Both the position numbers and the translations under genes were made by a program. Shown in pieces: positions 1-11,500 of a stretch of DNA of 64,000 nt. How positions within the stretch are numbered: the first letter of the stretch is position 1; each line of letters opens with the position of its first letter. This DNA is from Hortaea werneckii (lineage: Eukaryota; Ascomycota; Dothideomycetes; Mycosphaerellales; Teratosphaeriaceae), in assembly GCA_037044905.1 (NCBI GenBank), contig JBAOKB010000037.1, forward strand, positions 806,001-870,000. The letters are read 5' to 3'. The notes below the pieces were generated by a model. The model saw nothing but the letters and a program-made list of their open reading frames with translations, ran no database searches and was not told the DNA's origin.

Positions 1-1419
1 CTTCGATAACCCCATCGTCCTGCACAACCTCATCAACAAACCCGGCAGATCGGCATCCCAAACCCCTACCCCTCCCGCCTAGAGACCCTACTCAACCTCC
101 GCAAAACGGACGCACAGCCTGGCTCCACGCCCTGACAGGAATGCTGGTAATCTTTAACTGCTGGGGGCTAGCGAACGCTTTCGGGCTGTTCGAAGCGTAT
201 TACACGACTTACTACCTGCCATCCAGCTCCCCCAGCGCCGTGGCATGGGTGGGGAGTACGCAGCTCGCGCTTGTGTTCGGGCTGGGTGTGCCGGTGGGGA
301 TGGTGGTGGATCGGGGATACTTCCGGATGATGTTCCATGGAGGGACGGTGGTGATGATTCTTGGGGTATTCGCGACGGCGTGGTGTGGGAGGTTGTGGGA
401 AGTGTGGTTGGTTCAGGGGTTGGTGACGGGGAGTAGGGATGGGGATGGTGTTTTGTTCGGGCGTGGTGGCGTTGATGACTTGGTTTGATGAGAGGAAGAT
501 GGGCATTGCGATGGGGCTTGGAGCGGCGGGGAGTTGTTTGGGGGGGATTGTGTATGTGTTGTTGGCGAGGCATTTTTTGGTTAGTAGAGGTTTTGCTACG
601 ACGATGCGGATTTTGGGTGGGGTGGCGGCGGTAACGATGATACCTCCGAATCTGGTGTTCCGGATGCGACATCAGGCGCACAGGTCTTCAGTACGCAGGA
701 CATTCGCTCCCGGGTTGAAGAGTAGGATGACCCGGCTGGCAGCTGGCTTATCATCATCATACCTTCTCGCGGCAGCCGGCATGTTCTTGACCTTTCTGGG
801 CGTCTACTTCGGCTATTTCATGATGGTCACTTTCGCTTCGACGGAGTTGAAGATGTCGAATACTGCAGCAACAAATCTACTAATCTTTATGCTGGCCGCA
901 AATCTGCCTGGGCGCTTCCTCCCAGCATTGATCTCGGACAAGTGTATCGGACCGCTCAACACCATCATACCCAGCATCTTCCTCAGCGCCGCAGTGATCG
1001 GCCTATGGATTGCGAGTGGAGAGCCCAACAAGGCAGCAATGATCGTTATTGCGTGCTTCTACGGGTTTGTTTCAGCTGGAATCCAGGTTCTCTATGCCCC
1101 TGCAGTGTATGCCTTCTGCCTTGAGCCGACTAGGAGCACAAATCGCTTGTCGAGTCCATCTTGCGTAGAACGACAGCCGACACAGATGGTGACGGACCGT
1201 CTGGGACTCAAAGCCGGAGGCATATTCACTTGTGTTGGTTTAGCCTGCCTCATTGGAACACCAATCGGTGGCGCTCTCATCAGTTACAGAGCCAATAGAG
1301 GGATGGATCACACATATCTGGGGGCTCAGATATTCGCGACAGTAAGCCTGATCCTTGGAGGATGTCTACTCCTGGCCAGTCGGGTGGCGAAAGTTGGATG
1401 GGAGGCTCGGAGGGCCTGA
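1..1419 (+). CDS. MFS transporter, monocarboxylate-permease-like (5' partial, one frame change)
   Basis: Likely plasma-membrane major facilitator of the fungal monocarboxylate/MCH type; the substrate cannot be read from sequence. The frame is open from base 3, so the N-terminus lies outside the window; the first visible membrane entry is GRTAWLHALTG followed by FNCWGLANAFGLFEAYY, typical of the first helix of this family. Several Gly-rich hydrophobic helices follow, with GMVFCSGVVALMTWFDERKMG in the middle and GTPIGGALISYRA near the end. The frame changes by one base in the G run at 428-431: dropping one G joins LVTG to VGMGMVF. A stretch of about 17 residues near 1130-1185 does not look like the family and could be an unrecognised intron or an insertion. 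The stop is at 1417-1419. The family is fairly sure; whether it is functional is not. Confidence 0.75.
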
Positions 1420-1716
1420 GGTGCTTGCAGGCAGTTGCTGGTTAGAACAAAGGTTGAGCCTGAGGTCCAATGTAAATGAACGTGGAGGCGTCTGGGACCA
1501 TGAGAACGCAACCTGGCAGATGCCCGACAGGCGGTGGTGCCATGGCAAATATTGACTCTCTGGTCACGTGATATGATAAGATCTTCTGCTTTCGAACGAG
1601 CGAACTCTGTAAGGATTTCTTCCTTGGGCGACGGCGGCCTGGCACAAAAATTGTCTGCGTAGCCATGCGGATGCGGCCTAGCGATGACATTGTAGTCCAA
1701 CAGACAACGCCTGCTT
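1420..1716. other. Intergenic, convergent 3' ends
   Basis: Short gap between the converging transporter gene and the next gene on the minus strand. Nothing beyond presumed 3' UTR sequence was recognised. Confidence 0.5.
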
Positions 1717-3373
1717 TCACGTTTTGACCAAGTCCAAGATGACCATCATCCGTTCACCAGACTTTTCCATCACAGCCACAGCCTCTTCATCCTCCTTAGC
1801 ACGCTGACTTTTCTTCCTCCTCCCATCAAAAGCGACTTTCTCTCTCCTCGCCTCGATACCTCTTTCTACCACAGTCTGCAGGTCTTCACACCACTCTAAA
1901 TTTCCCGAGCGCCAGAGAAGCCGTAACAAGTCCTCAAGAAGCAGTGCCACCTTCGCATTGTCGGTTGCCGAATGGGTATTTGCCGCATGCGGCGCAAAGT
2001 GCGTCTGGAAATCATCTTGCGTAAGACAATTGTCATGGTATGCGGGCGCTGCACTCGCCAGAAGTGGTCTCAGGAGCATTTGATCTAGACTGCTTTGTTC
2101 GTTGATGCCGAACCCTGTCGTTGTATCATCGTCATTAGAAGAAGGGCAAAGACTGGCGAAGACCAGCTGCTGGAAGACTGGCAATGGGAGCGGACGTAGA
2201 AACTCAGTGAAAAGGTCAAAAAGATCTTCTGTGTCCAGAAAAGTGGCTGGCGAGAGCTGAGAAAGCCGCACAAGAAGGTCAAGGGTCTTTCTTCGGAGGT
2301 TGAGGCCATCTAAGCCGCCAAATGAGGCGAGGGCGGATGAAATGCCAAGCGTGCTTTGTGATCTTTGCTCGTCGCCTGAGGGATCCCTGCTGCCTTTGAC
2401 AGATGGTAAAGTCGTAACAGATCGCGAGCGTGACAGAGAACCAGGCGCCGGGCTTTCGAGGTCCGAGTCGGAAGCAATGTAATAGTCACCAAACTCGCCG
2501 GCCTCAAGGTCCAATTTCCTCTTTTTGTCCATTTGAGCTAATTCATCTTCCGCCTTGCGTTTTGGTGGCTTTGTCTCGTTCTTCCAGATCTCTGGAAATT
2601 CACCCCTGCTTCTGGCACTGCCATCGGCGAGAATGGCTCTCATGACCCTGCGCTTGTTGTTTCGGCCCTCGCCAACACTACCCAGATATTTTGCAAGTAT
2701 GCTCTGATCTGCGGCGCCGTGCTTGGCATTGCTCTCAAGGTCCAACAAAAGAGCACTGAGCATCCAGTCGAGGAACAATAGGTACCTTTTCCATCTTTTC
2801 TGGTGCAATATGGAGCAGTTAAAGGCCCACCCAAGGACATGCCAAAAGTCTTCAGCATTACTCCATATCGAATCCTTGTCAGAGTACCTATTCCTCAGCT
2901 TGATGCTGTCTTCCGCACCGTGCTCGCTCATCCCCAACGGCTTGTTGATGCCTCTCCGACCACCCCGTTGCCGCTGCCCTCGAGCTGTCCTCTCGCCACT
3001 TGCAGATGCAAAAACAAGGGATTGACCTAGGTCAGCCGCTCGTGAACCGCAATTCTTTCCCTACGGCTCGAAGAAAATCCAAAGCCGAGTCCGCATTCTT
3101 CGTAGTTTCAACATCCCGTGCCCGGGTCGTCAATCTGGGATGCACGCTCAATGTTGCGGCTAGTGCTATTATGTGATATGGGGGAGCAGGAGAGGATAGT
3201 GAAGCCGCGGAAGAATTGTTCGAGTTCAGGAGACTGGAAAGCTGGGAAAAGGCGTTTTGATATAGTCCTTCTTCCAGCTTCACAAGTAATTCGCTTAGAA
3301 GTGCCGCAGGGATGTCTTCCGCATGGCCAGCGGATTGGACGGGAGATGGCTTAGAGGCTGGAATGGGTACCAT
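1717..3373 (-). CDS. Conserved fungal protein of unknown function (one frame change)
   Basis: Predicted protein of about 551 residues after compensating one base. The ATG at 3371-3373 (MVPIPASKPS) is chosen because the frame upstream of it has only non-ATG starts. The N-terminal 100 residues are helical (LLSELLVKLEEGLYQNAFSQL). The middle holds an aromatic-rich block, AEDFWHVLGWAFNCSILHQK followed by RWKRYLLFLDWML, which I take as the conserved core. A Lys/Arg-rich segment (KPPKRKAEDELAQMDKKRK) looks like a nuclear localisation signal and is followed by a Ser-rich linker. The C-terminal half is Leu-rich and helical. The frame changes near 3036 (a CC run) just after KELRFTS; removing one base makes the length divisible by three. 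No GT-AG intron fits that junction. I do not recognise a characterised family. It is divergent from the U1-C gene. Confidence 0.6.
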
Positions 3374-3906
3374 CTTGGTAGGTGACAGAGTAAGGACGAT
3401 GGCCGGGGCTTCCTTTGATTGGAATCCTGGGCATGAGGCCAATCCTCAAGAGAGCATGGTGATAAGTGAATCCCATGCACGCGTCCGTGGATTTTGTCGT
3501 AATTGGGTTTACACCCCTCTTGTCCTTCTGCGCTCAACAACCCTTCACCTCGTTCTTGCATGTCAACATTCATCTTGCGCTTCGGCGATCATCTTCCTCT
3601 TATTCATCGGACAGCTGAGGTCGGCTTCCGACAGTCGCGTCGCGTTTCATCCGCGCGGCCAAACCATTATCGATAAGGCGCGCTATCACGTGCGGCAAGC
3701 CCCGAGACAGGGCACTTAGCTCTTCGAGCTTCCAATCGACCTCCACCTGAACCGTCCCTTGTTGTATTAAGACTACCCGCTTTGCGCCTTAGCTGCAGCT
3801 CCTACACCAACAAGGCCCCGGAAACCTACAGGAAAAGGCGAAGAAGCCGTCTTCAGAGACTCCCGCACTGTCAGCTGCGCCTGCGCGCGCGTCACTCGAC
3901 CCGAAA
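3374..3906. promoter_or_regulatory. Divergent promoter region
   Basis: A 533-bp spacer between two divergently transcribed genes, so it should carry both promoters and 5' UTRs. No specific box was identified with confidence. Confidence 0.4.
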
Positions 3907-4669
3907 ATGCCCAAATTCTTCTGCGACTACTGCGATGTCTACCTAACTCACGACTCCATGTCCGTCCGCCGCGCGCATAACAGCGGTCGCAATCATCTTC
4001 GGAATGTCGTGGAATACTACCAGCAGATCGGACAGGAAAAGGCGCAGTCGGTCATTGACAGCATCACGAGCGCGTACGGAGCGGAAGGACAGACAGCCCC
4101 TGGTATGATGGGCATGGGTATGGGTGGGCCCGGAGTGATGGCAGGTGCACCGGGTGTAGGAGGCGGTGGAGGACCGCCAGGGATGCCAGGAATGGGAGGT
4201 GCAGGAGGAGTGCCAGGGTTCAGTGGACCGCCGCCACCGGGTGGAGCACCGCCGATGCCGTTAGGGAGGGGAATGCCACCCGCTCCCGCCTGGGTAAGTC
4301 AAGCGCGTGCGAGCTTGGAATAGCGCGCACCTATTCATTTGGACGCGCGGTAAGCTAACAGGCTATTTTCACAGATTCCTGCCACCACCGCAAGGTTTCC
4401 CGCCTGGTTTCAACCCTCAGAACATGCCGCCTATGCCTTTCCCGCCTCCGACTCCTTCTGGTAGTGGTCCGCCTGCAACAGGCTCACCTGCAGGCGGTAT
4501 GCCATTCCAGCCCCCGTCCGGTTTCCCACCTGGTATGGCTCCTCCAGGTGGCCCAAGCCCTGCACCGCCGGGGATGGGTGGTCCGGGAGCTCCGCCGGGT
4601 ATGGCGAGGCAGGATTCAAAGCAGTGCTATGGTCACTGGACTTTACTTCTCGGCGGTTCTGCATGGTAG
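3907..4669 (+). CDS. YHC1: U1 small nuclear ribonucleoprotein C (one frame change)
   Basis: Core component of the U1 snRNP that stabilises 5' splice-site pairing with U1 RNA in the nucleus. The protein opens with MPKFFCDYCDVYLTHDS and continues SVRRAHNSGRNH, the U1-C matrin-type C2H2 finger (Cys6, Cys9, His24, His30), followed by NVVEYYQQIGQEKAQSVID. The rest is Pro/Gly/Met-rich, as usual in this family. Exon 1 is 3907-4293, the intron is 4294-4374 (GTAAGT to CACAG) and exon 2 is 4375-4669. The two exons are out of phase as written; removing one C from the CCC at 4279-4281 brings them into phase (MPPLPPG then FLPPPQGF) and gives 226 residues. The last about 15 residues are not Pro-rich, so the true C-terminus may differ. 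The identity is very sure. Confidence 0.88.
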
Positions 4670-7600
4670 CTGCTGCCACGGCTTGCAGTGTTTCCGCCAT
4701 GGGACAATAGATCCATAAGCTCTGAGGTGCGAGAGACGATTGTGAGCAAAAATTCTCGGGATTAGCGAGGCGTCTGGCGCAAGGAATGAATTTGGGGCAA
4801 AGAAATTCAGACTGCACGGATTACCAGTCCTTTGCGGGAGTGTCCAACTTGGTAAATCCAGGTCGGCAGCATCGTCTCCTTGTCTCAACGTACCACTACT
4901 ACCACCACCGCCAGGTTACACCAAGCTGCGGTCTCCACTCCCTGGCACGAATCCGGCGATGCCAAAAGAGTGGATGCGCTCAACAAGGGCCTACACGAAT
5001 GCCGCGAAAAGCTGAAGATTCCGATCTAACGCTATTTAATGATACCAGGCACCGCGGAGGTTGGCATGGAAATCGCCAGCTCCCGGACTATCACGTCGGG
5101 ACAGGATGGCGCTCACTTGGGTAGACATAAAGACATACCAAAAGTAACGTTCAAGCTACTGTCACCAGTAAACCTGGGGTCTTACATCCGTCACATAGTC
5201 CTTCCGTCTCTCTTCCGTATCAGTATTGCACCACTTCGTTTAGCCCGCCCGCTACGCCTTCACTATCAACGGGTCATCGACCCTGCCCGATCTGAAAGCC
5301 CACATTCTCCACAAATGCCGAGAAGGAAACAGGATGGAGATCATTGAAAGGATTCACGTCCGTTTGTAGAAGGTCATCATAGGGTTCCACAGGTCCCGAC
5401 ATGCGTTTTCTTTGCCCAACCTGAGGAAGCCGTTCCCCGGTAAGACGAAACTGCAGCCGTTCTCCTGCGGGTAGCGATATGCCCGGTCGCAGGGGGTCAC
5501 GTAAAGACCACAGGGACACTGGGCGGATCGCGGGATGACGGGCTCGAAAGCGCGGAGCCAGAGAGCTCAGCTGCGCTGACCGAGACGTCTGCTCGGAGGA
5601 GAAGGAGAGGCGGGACTTTGATGAGTTCGTCCTTCAGCGTCACTGTCCTCTTCATGGTGGGTGAAAGGCTGGTTGAGGGTTTCCTGCTCCATAGCGACCC
5701 GCAGACCAGGCGCGAAGTATGTAAACCGCGGAGTTCGGGCCCGCGACAGGAAAAGTGTGGCGAAGCCCTTTGGGAAGCGGAGAGCACTGAGCGCATCACT
5801 GTCTAAAAGAGAAGGTCGTTCTTGATCGGATCTAGGTTCGATCCGCTCAACAATCCTATTGCAAAGTCGTACACTTTCCTCCATATCTCGAGAGGTTCAA
5901 GGGACTATCGTCCACGGGTACGGGGCCCAGACGTTGTAGAAAGGGTTCACCTCGTGGTTAAACGGAAGCGCTCTAGATCCCTGCAGCGTCTCAGCCGGCG
6001 GTATTGGAAAACGCGACGAATTTCTGGCATTGGATCATCTCGATCCAAACAAGAAGGATAGTTTCCAGGCGCTGCCAGGACTGATCGGGTGTCAGGTCGT
6101 CTGTGATGCGAAACGCATGATCGCTTTGTGCGTGCTGTCAAGTTTCAAAGAGAAAACAAGATTCTTGGCTGCGACACGAGACCATCTGGTTAACTCGCGT
6201 GCTCCGCATGAGATCCGTCACAGTTTGATGGAGGAAATGGCGTTGTGCGGAGGCGGCGACATCAGACACTGTAGAAAATTCCATCTTGTGGCCTAATGGA
6301 AGCGCCCTTGCAGCGCGGAGGAAAGTAAGAACGGATGGGTACAGATTCTGCTTGAGGGTTCAGTTCTAGGTACGGATGGGCTGTCAATTCGAATTCTTCT
6401 TGGCTGCGACCAGATTTGAGCCAGCCATGTTGGAGTATGACGTTGCGCAGTGCGGCGCACTGTGAATGGTCTATGTCAAGGGCCAGGAAAGTGACCATTA
6501 CTGGTCTGGTGGTGGCCATTGCAAAGTAGTTCAGGGGTCAGGAAAATGGATAAGAGCTTGGTAATAGAATAACCAAATACTATGTCCAAGCCTACCTCTG
6601 CATGGGCTTTCTTTTGAAAGGCTGATGGTGCAGGCTGGTCTTCCTTCGAATCGCATGCATAATGATGACCCTGCTCTGCCTAGTTTGATTTTCAAAGTGC
6701 ATGTTAAAACACCAAGTCTACTAGATAGCAGTACCTAGATACTCTGTACGTGCTCAGAGCATCTCCAACCGAGCATCACTCCGGGAGTGAACTTGCTGAT
6801 GGCTCATAGTTTGCGTTGAAGTCGACACAGCCAAGCGAGATGCCGTGTAAAACGAAGTGGAAGACTGCCTTCAAAGGGTTGCAGAGCCGGCTACAGTACT
6901 GTCGAGACATAGATAGGCTATCAAACTCTGCTTGGCAGCTCTCACGGTAAGATCAGACTCTCCGTCTTCTGCTTTCCTCAACTGCTGCGGCTTGCAGAAA
7001 TCGCGCCTAACACTGCCGAGAAGTGGATGATGGCCGACATACCTCTCCGCCGACTTGGCAAGGCGCTCAGCTCGCCATGTGCACACTAGCGGAGCTGAAA
7101 CCTCACCTACTGTGGCGGGTGTTCGCGATAGCACGCAAAGCGAGAGTCGAAAAACGGTCTTAAAGCATGTTCAAGAAAGGTATCAATGGCGGAGGGCACA
7201 AAGCCGGAAGGAGGGAGAATTACCGAAATGAGGTTCTTGCTAGCCGGAAGTGGTAAAACACAAAGCTTAAACAGGTTAAACTAGTTTACTTTTCAGCCCG
7301 GCCACGAGGGCCAGAGCACTTCACCTCCTTCTTGATCCCGGACCTTGTTATCGAACCGTACCGGTGGCTTGCCTCGGCAATCCAGAGACTCTTCTGGTAG
7401 CATGGGATGGTTTCGTAGTCTGGAGCGGGCACTCCGGACAGCTCTGTCCCGTCAAGCAAATGTGCGACCACTGGAAACACCACAAAGACCGCTCGACAAG
7501 TGGCGAGCTGGTACTCATGGGTATTTGCAGTCCCGAATACCGAGTATGACTCGCGGCGGCAGTCAAATTGGGTCCACTTCACGCGATGACTTCAGCTTAT

Positions 7601-8532
7601 CGGCATGAAAATTCAGCTTTCACGACGAGACCAGTGTGAACATTTCTCGATCACCCGCAATGCTGATTCTGCCTTCTGATGCGAGAAGTGACCTGAACCA
7701 CCGCGGTGTACACCCAGTATTACAGACACGGCGAGCGACAGTGACCCAACTATCTGTCTAGCTTTTGGAACCAGCAGAATAAGATCCGCGAACCATGGCG
7801 TTTTTGACGCCCCGTGCACCAGGGTTCGGCAGCCTGCGGTCTTCTGAACTGTATCCACCGGTTGTAATTGATTTAGACTCGTCTCCTTCAGATGCCACCG
7901 ACCTGCTAGTGCAACTTACTAAAGAACGGGCATTCCACATGTGGCGTGCTGTAGCTCGCGTGGTTACGAAATGGGACAAAATAGCCGTGAAAAGCTCAAA
8001 CCTGGACTTGAGGAACGATCTAGACAGGCGAAAGAAGTTTTTCAGGGCTCGCAGGTGATTTGAGTGTGGTATCTGACCCTGAACGTCCCTCAAAGATCCC
8101 AGACCTCTGCTACTCAGAAGAGGAATAGACCGAAACTCGGTCTCGTCTCCAGGATGATAAACGTTAGCACCTGTCAGAAACCACCATTGGACGCCAATCC
8201 CGATCTCTGTTCAACGGTTCAGCTTGAAAAATCCAGCTACTATTTCGGTAAGTCAGAAAGGTGATATTTGCTGGGGGTCGGAAGGCTCTCTAATAGAAAG
8301 GCTTGGACTTCCACCTCCGGGCAGCAAATCATCCACTGCAACACCTGACATACCTTGTATTTTCAATTGACCGTTTGTCTTCATCCTCTACCTCGCTAGA
8401 CAGTGCCGCTACCATGAGGCAACGTGAACCTCCCTATACATAGGCCACACAACCACTGGCTCTCTCCCTCCCGTCGCAACACTCACCAGATCTTGGCCCT
8501 CCGTCGCTAGATCTAACTCTTCGACTGTCAAT
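4670..8532. other. Long gene-poor interval
   Basis: About 3.9 kb in which I recognise no gene. Open frames here are short, overlap on both strands and have no family-like motifs. A frame at 7795-8058 (87 codons, starting MAFLTPRAPGFGS) is the least unlikely small gene but has no supporting feature. The sequence is not AT-rich, gives no clear sign of repeat-induced mutation, and shows no transposon ends. The last few hundred bases should contain the promoter of the NRPS-like gene. Confidence 0.4.
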
Positions 8533-11500
8533 ATGGAGGACCTGATTCGACCACTCGGTGCCCACTTCATTGAGCAGAGCGAACTCAAAAGCGTTCAAAA
8601 AATAATTAAAGATGAGGAAAACCAGAGCATTGATTGTCACCAACTGCTGGCCTCTGTCGATCGTCTTTGCGATGTTCGAGGGACTTTCGCTCCATTTGTT
8701 GCCCTGGCGGCGCTACTTAGCAGAAGGAAGGCTCTCTGGCCGGTTTTCCAATTGCAGCAGTCATATGTCAGGGCATGGAAATCACTTCCGGAAGAAGCGA
8801 AGGCTGCACATGCACCAATCGAGGCCCAGAAGCTGGTTCAACATTGTCTGGCATTGTGTAAGCAAAGCTACGGATCTCTTCTCGACTTGTTACAACCGAA
8901 GTCAGACTCTGTCGCCATCATTAACCCGGAAAACGGCCAATCCTTACAACACAGGGCGTTGTACTCCATTCTCAAACGATTCTCCTTGCCACCTTTAGTC
9001 AGCACCTCTTCTCATAAACCGATTGTGGCCATATCCCTACCCAACGGGCCTCTGCTGGCTCTCACAGTATTAGCAGTCGCTTCTTACTACACAGCAGCAC
9101 CAATAGCTCACGGCAATGGAGTTGGGCCTGAACAATTCAAAGCAGACGTTCTGCAGTCAAATTCAAACATGGTCCTGGCATCGACCGCTGACATCGACCG
9201 ACTGCGCCTTCGCGACAGCTGGCTCGCGGAAGCTGGAATCACTGTGCTGCTTGTCGAATTCACTGAAGAGATGGATCTGACTGTGAAGAATTTAAACGGC
9301 GCAGTAGTTCCTCGTTTTCTTTCAACTCCGGTGCCCAACAAGGCGGAAAATACGGGCATCATGCTCTTCACCAGTGGCACTTCAGGGACCAAGAAGCTAG
9401 TACCTCTCCACGTTCACTCCATGGTATGCGGAATAGCAATGGTGATCGATTCCTGGGGTCTATCGCCTTCAATGCGCTGCTTGAATCAGATGCCGCTCAA
9501 CCACGTAGGTGGGCTGATACGCAACCTATTCGCTCCCATCATGTCCGGCGGCTCTGTAATATGTTGCAGCGCTTTCGATGCAAACCAGTTCTGGGACTGC
9601 GTCGAGGACTTCGCTCCGACTTGGTACTATGCAAGTCCGAGTATGCATCAATGCATCCTTGAAACTGCTCTGGAGAGGCCACAGACTGTGCACAAGAGTC
9701 AGATTCGGCTCGTTTGCAACGCAGCAGGAGGTCTTCTCCCCAGCCTGGCTTGTCGGCTGCGCGATACTTTCTCAACGGAGACCACACAGTGTACGGTGCT
9801 ACCCAGCTATGGAATGACGGAATGCATGCCAATTTCGACCCCACCGTTGGACTACTGTCTCGACAGGCCTGGAACTTCAGGGATTTCTGTTGGGCCTGAG
9901 CTTGCTGTGATGGATGATAATGGCGAGCGCGTCGCTCATGGTGTAGTCGGCAGGGTCAGTGTGCGAGGCGCTCCCATGTTTGAGGGCTACCTTCAAGCCG
10001 ATAACCATGTTGATGCGTCCTGCTTTACCGACGATGGCTGGTTTGACACCGGCGACATGGGCTTTCTTGATTCTGATGGATACCTCTACATTACTGGTCG
10101 AAGTAAGGAAGTCATAAACCGTGGCGGAGAGCTTATCAGTCCTTTCGAGGTCGAAGAAGCTGTGGTTTCAGCTGCCAGCATCCAGGGCTCTGCTACCTTT
10201 GGAAGAATCAGCAAAGCTCTCGCCTTTTCTGTGGCTCACGATGTATTACAAGAGGTGGTTGGAGTTGCAGTCGTGACTCCTGAAGGGGCACAGCGCTCAT
10301 GCCTGCGCGACATACAAGAATCAGTAGCACCGCTACTTGGTTCAGTCAAGATCCCGGTCCTCGTTGTCTTCATGGATCACGGTCTCCCCACGAACAACAA
10401 CAAGATCCTACGCATCAAGCTCGCCGATCGTTTGGGCTTACCGGAAATCTCTGACCAGACACCACACTCTCAGCGTCACTACCAAGCGATCACTCCTCCG
10501 CCTAACAGTCCGTTGCAAACACCCATTGAGTGCGACTTACTATCCGAAGTCAAATAATGCCTTACTTGAAGCTTGTGCTGAGCTAGTCCCAGCATCTCTT
10601 GACTTCCATGTGTGGTTTCACACGTCAGAATTCTACCCAGAGCTACTTCTTGCGCCTCGAAACAGCTTAGAAGTGGCACCAGTCGGCGAAGAAGAAACCT
10701 TCGTCGGGCGTTTGAAAGCCATTTTGCCAGGATATTGTGTTCCTTCAAAGATCCATCGATTACGGAATGCCTTTCCGAAGCTTCCAGGAGGTCAAGTGGA
10801 CGAAGCAAAGCTTGCAATTCAGCTTGAATCAACAGGAAGTCCGAGCCCTCGTGCCGACATGAACGACACCGAGGCGACAGTGGCAAAGTTGTTTGCACAG
10901 ACGCTGTCTCTGCCAGTCAATGACATCGGCAGGACTTCCGATTTCTTTGACCTTGGCGGCTCTAGTATGGCGGCAGGACAACTTCTTTCGAAGCTGAGAA
11001 AAGAGTTCGAAATGAGGCTTCCAATCGATGTGCTATTCACAACCCGCAAGGTATCAGCATCTAGCGGCGCTAATACAGGAGAGGAAGAAAGAGACAGAGT
11101 CACCGATTTCGAAAGTCACTGCTGCTGGTGTGGCTCACATGGAACCGACGCTCCTGCCAGGTTGCGAAGAGACACACTCCTCTACAAAGGCTGTGTTGCT
11201 CGCCATACAGCTGCTGCCGCTAATCGTAATATATCCAATGAAAAGAGCCTTTACCTGGACCTTATTCATCTACTTCCTGACCTACACGCAAGGCTGGGTG
11301 ACGAACCAAAGCATTTTAGGTCGCTTGCTGGATCTGTGCATTTCGATGTTCGTCGCTCGAACGCTGACAAGGACGATTGCTCCTCTACTGGCTATCACAT
11401 TCAAATGGCTGGTCATTGGAAAGTACAAGGAAGGCCTGTATCCAATGTGGTCGCGATACCACACCCGATGGTGGTTGTGCCAAAAGGTATCGCCATTGCT

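Noticed and set aside
1105..1185. 81-bp intron in the transporter gene
   Set aside because: GT and AG ends exist, but removal would delete residues that fit the family as well as those that do not; left as uncertain.
3031..3105. Very short 38-bp intron (GTAGGG to CCTAG) to explain the frame change in the unknown gene
   Set aside because: It is below the usual intron size and its removal does not bring the two frames into phase.
5820..5860. GGTTCGATCC, a tRNA B-box-like sequence
   Set aside because: No A-box at the expected distance and no cloverleaf stems could be formed around it.
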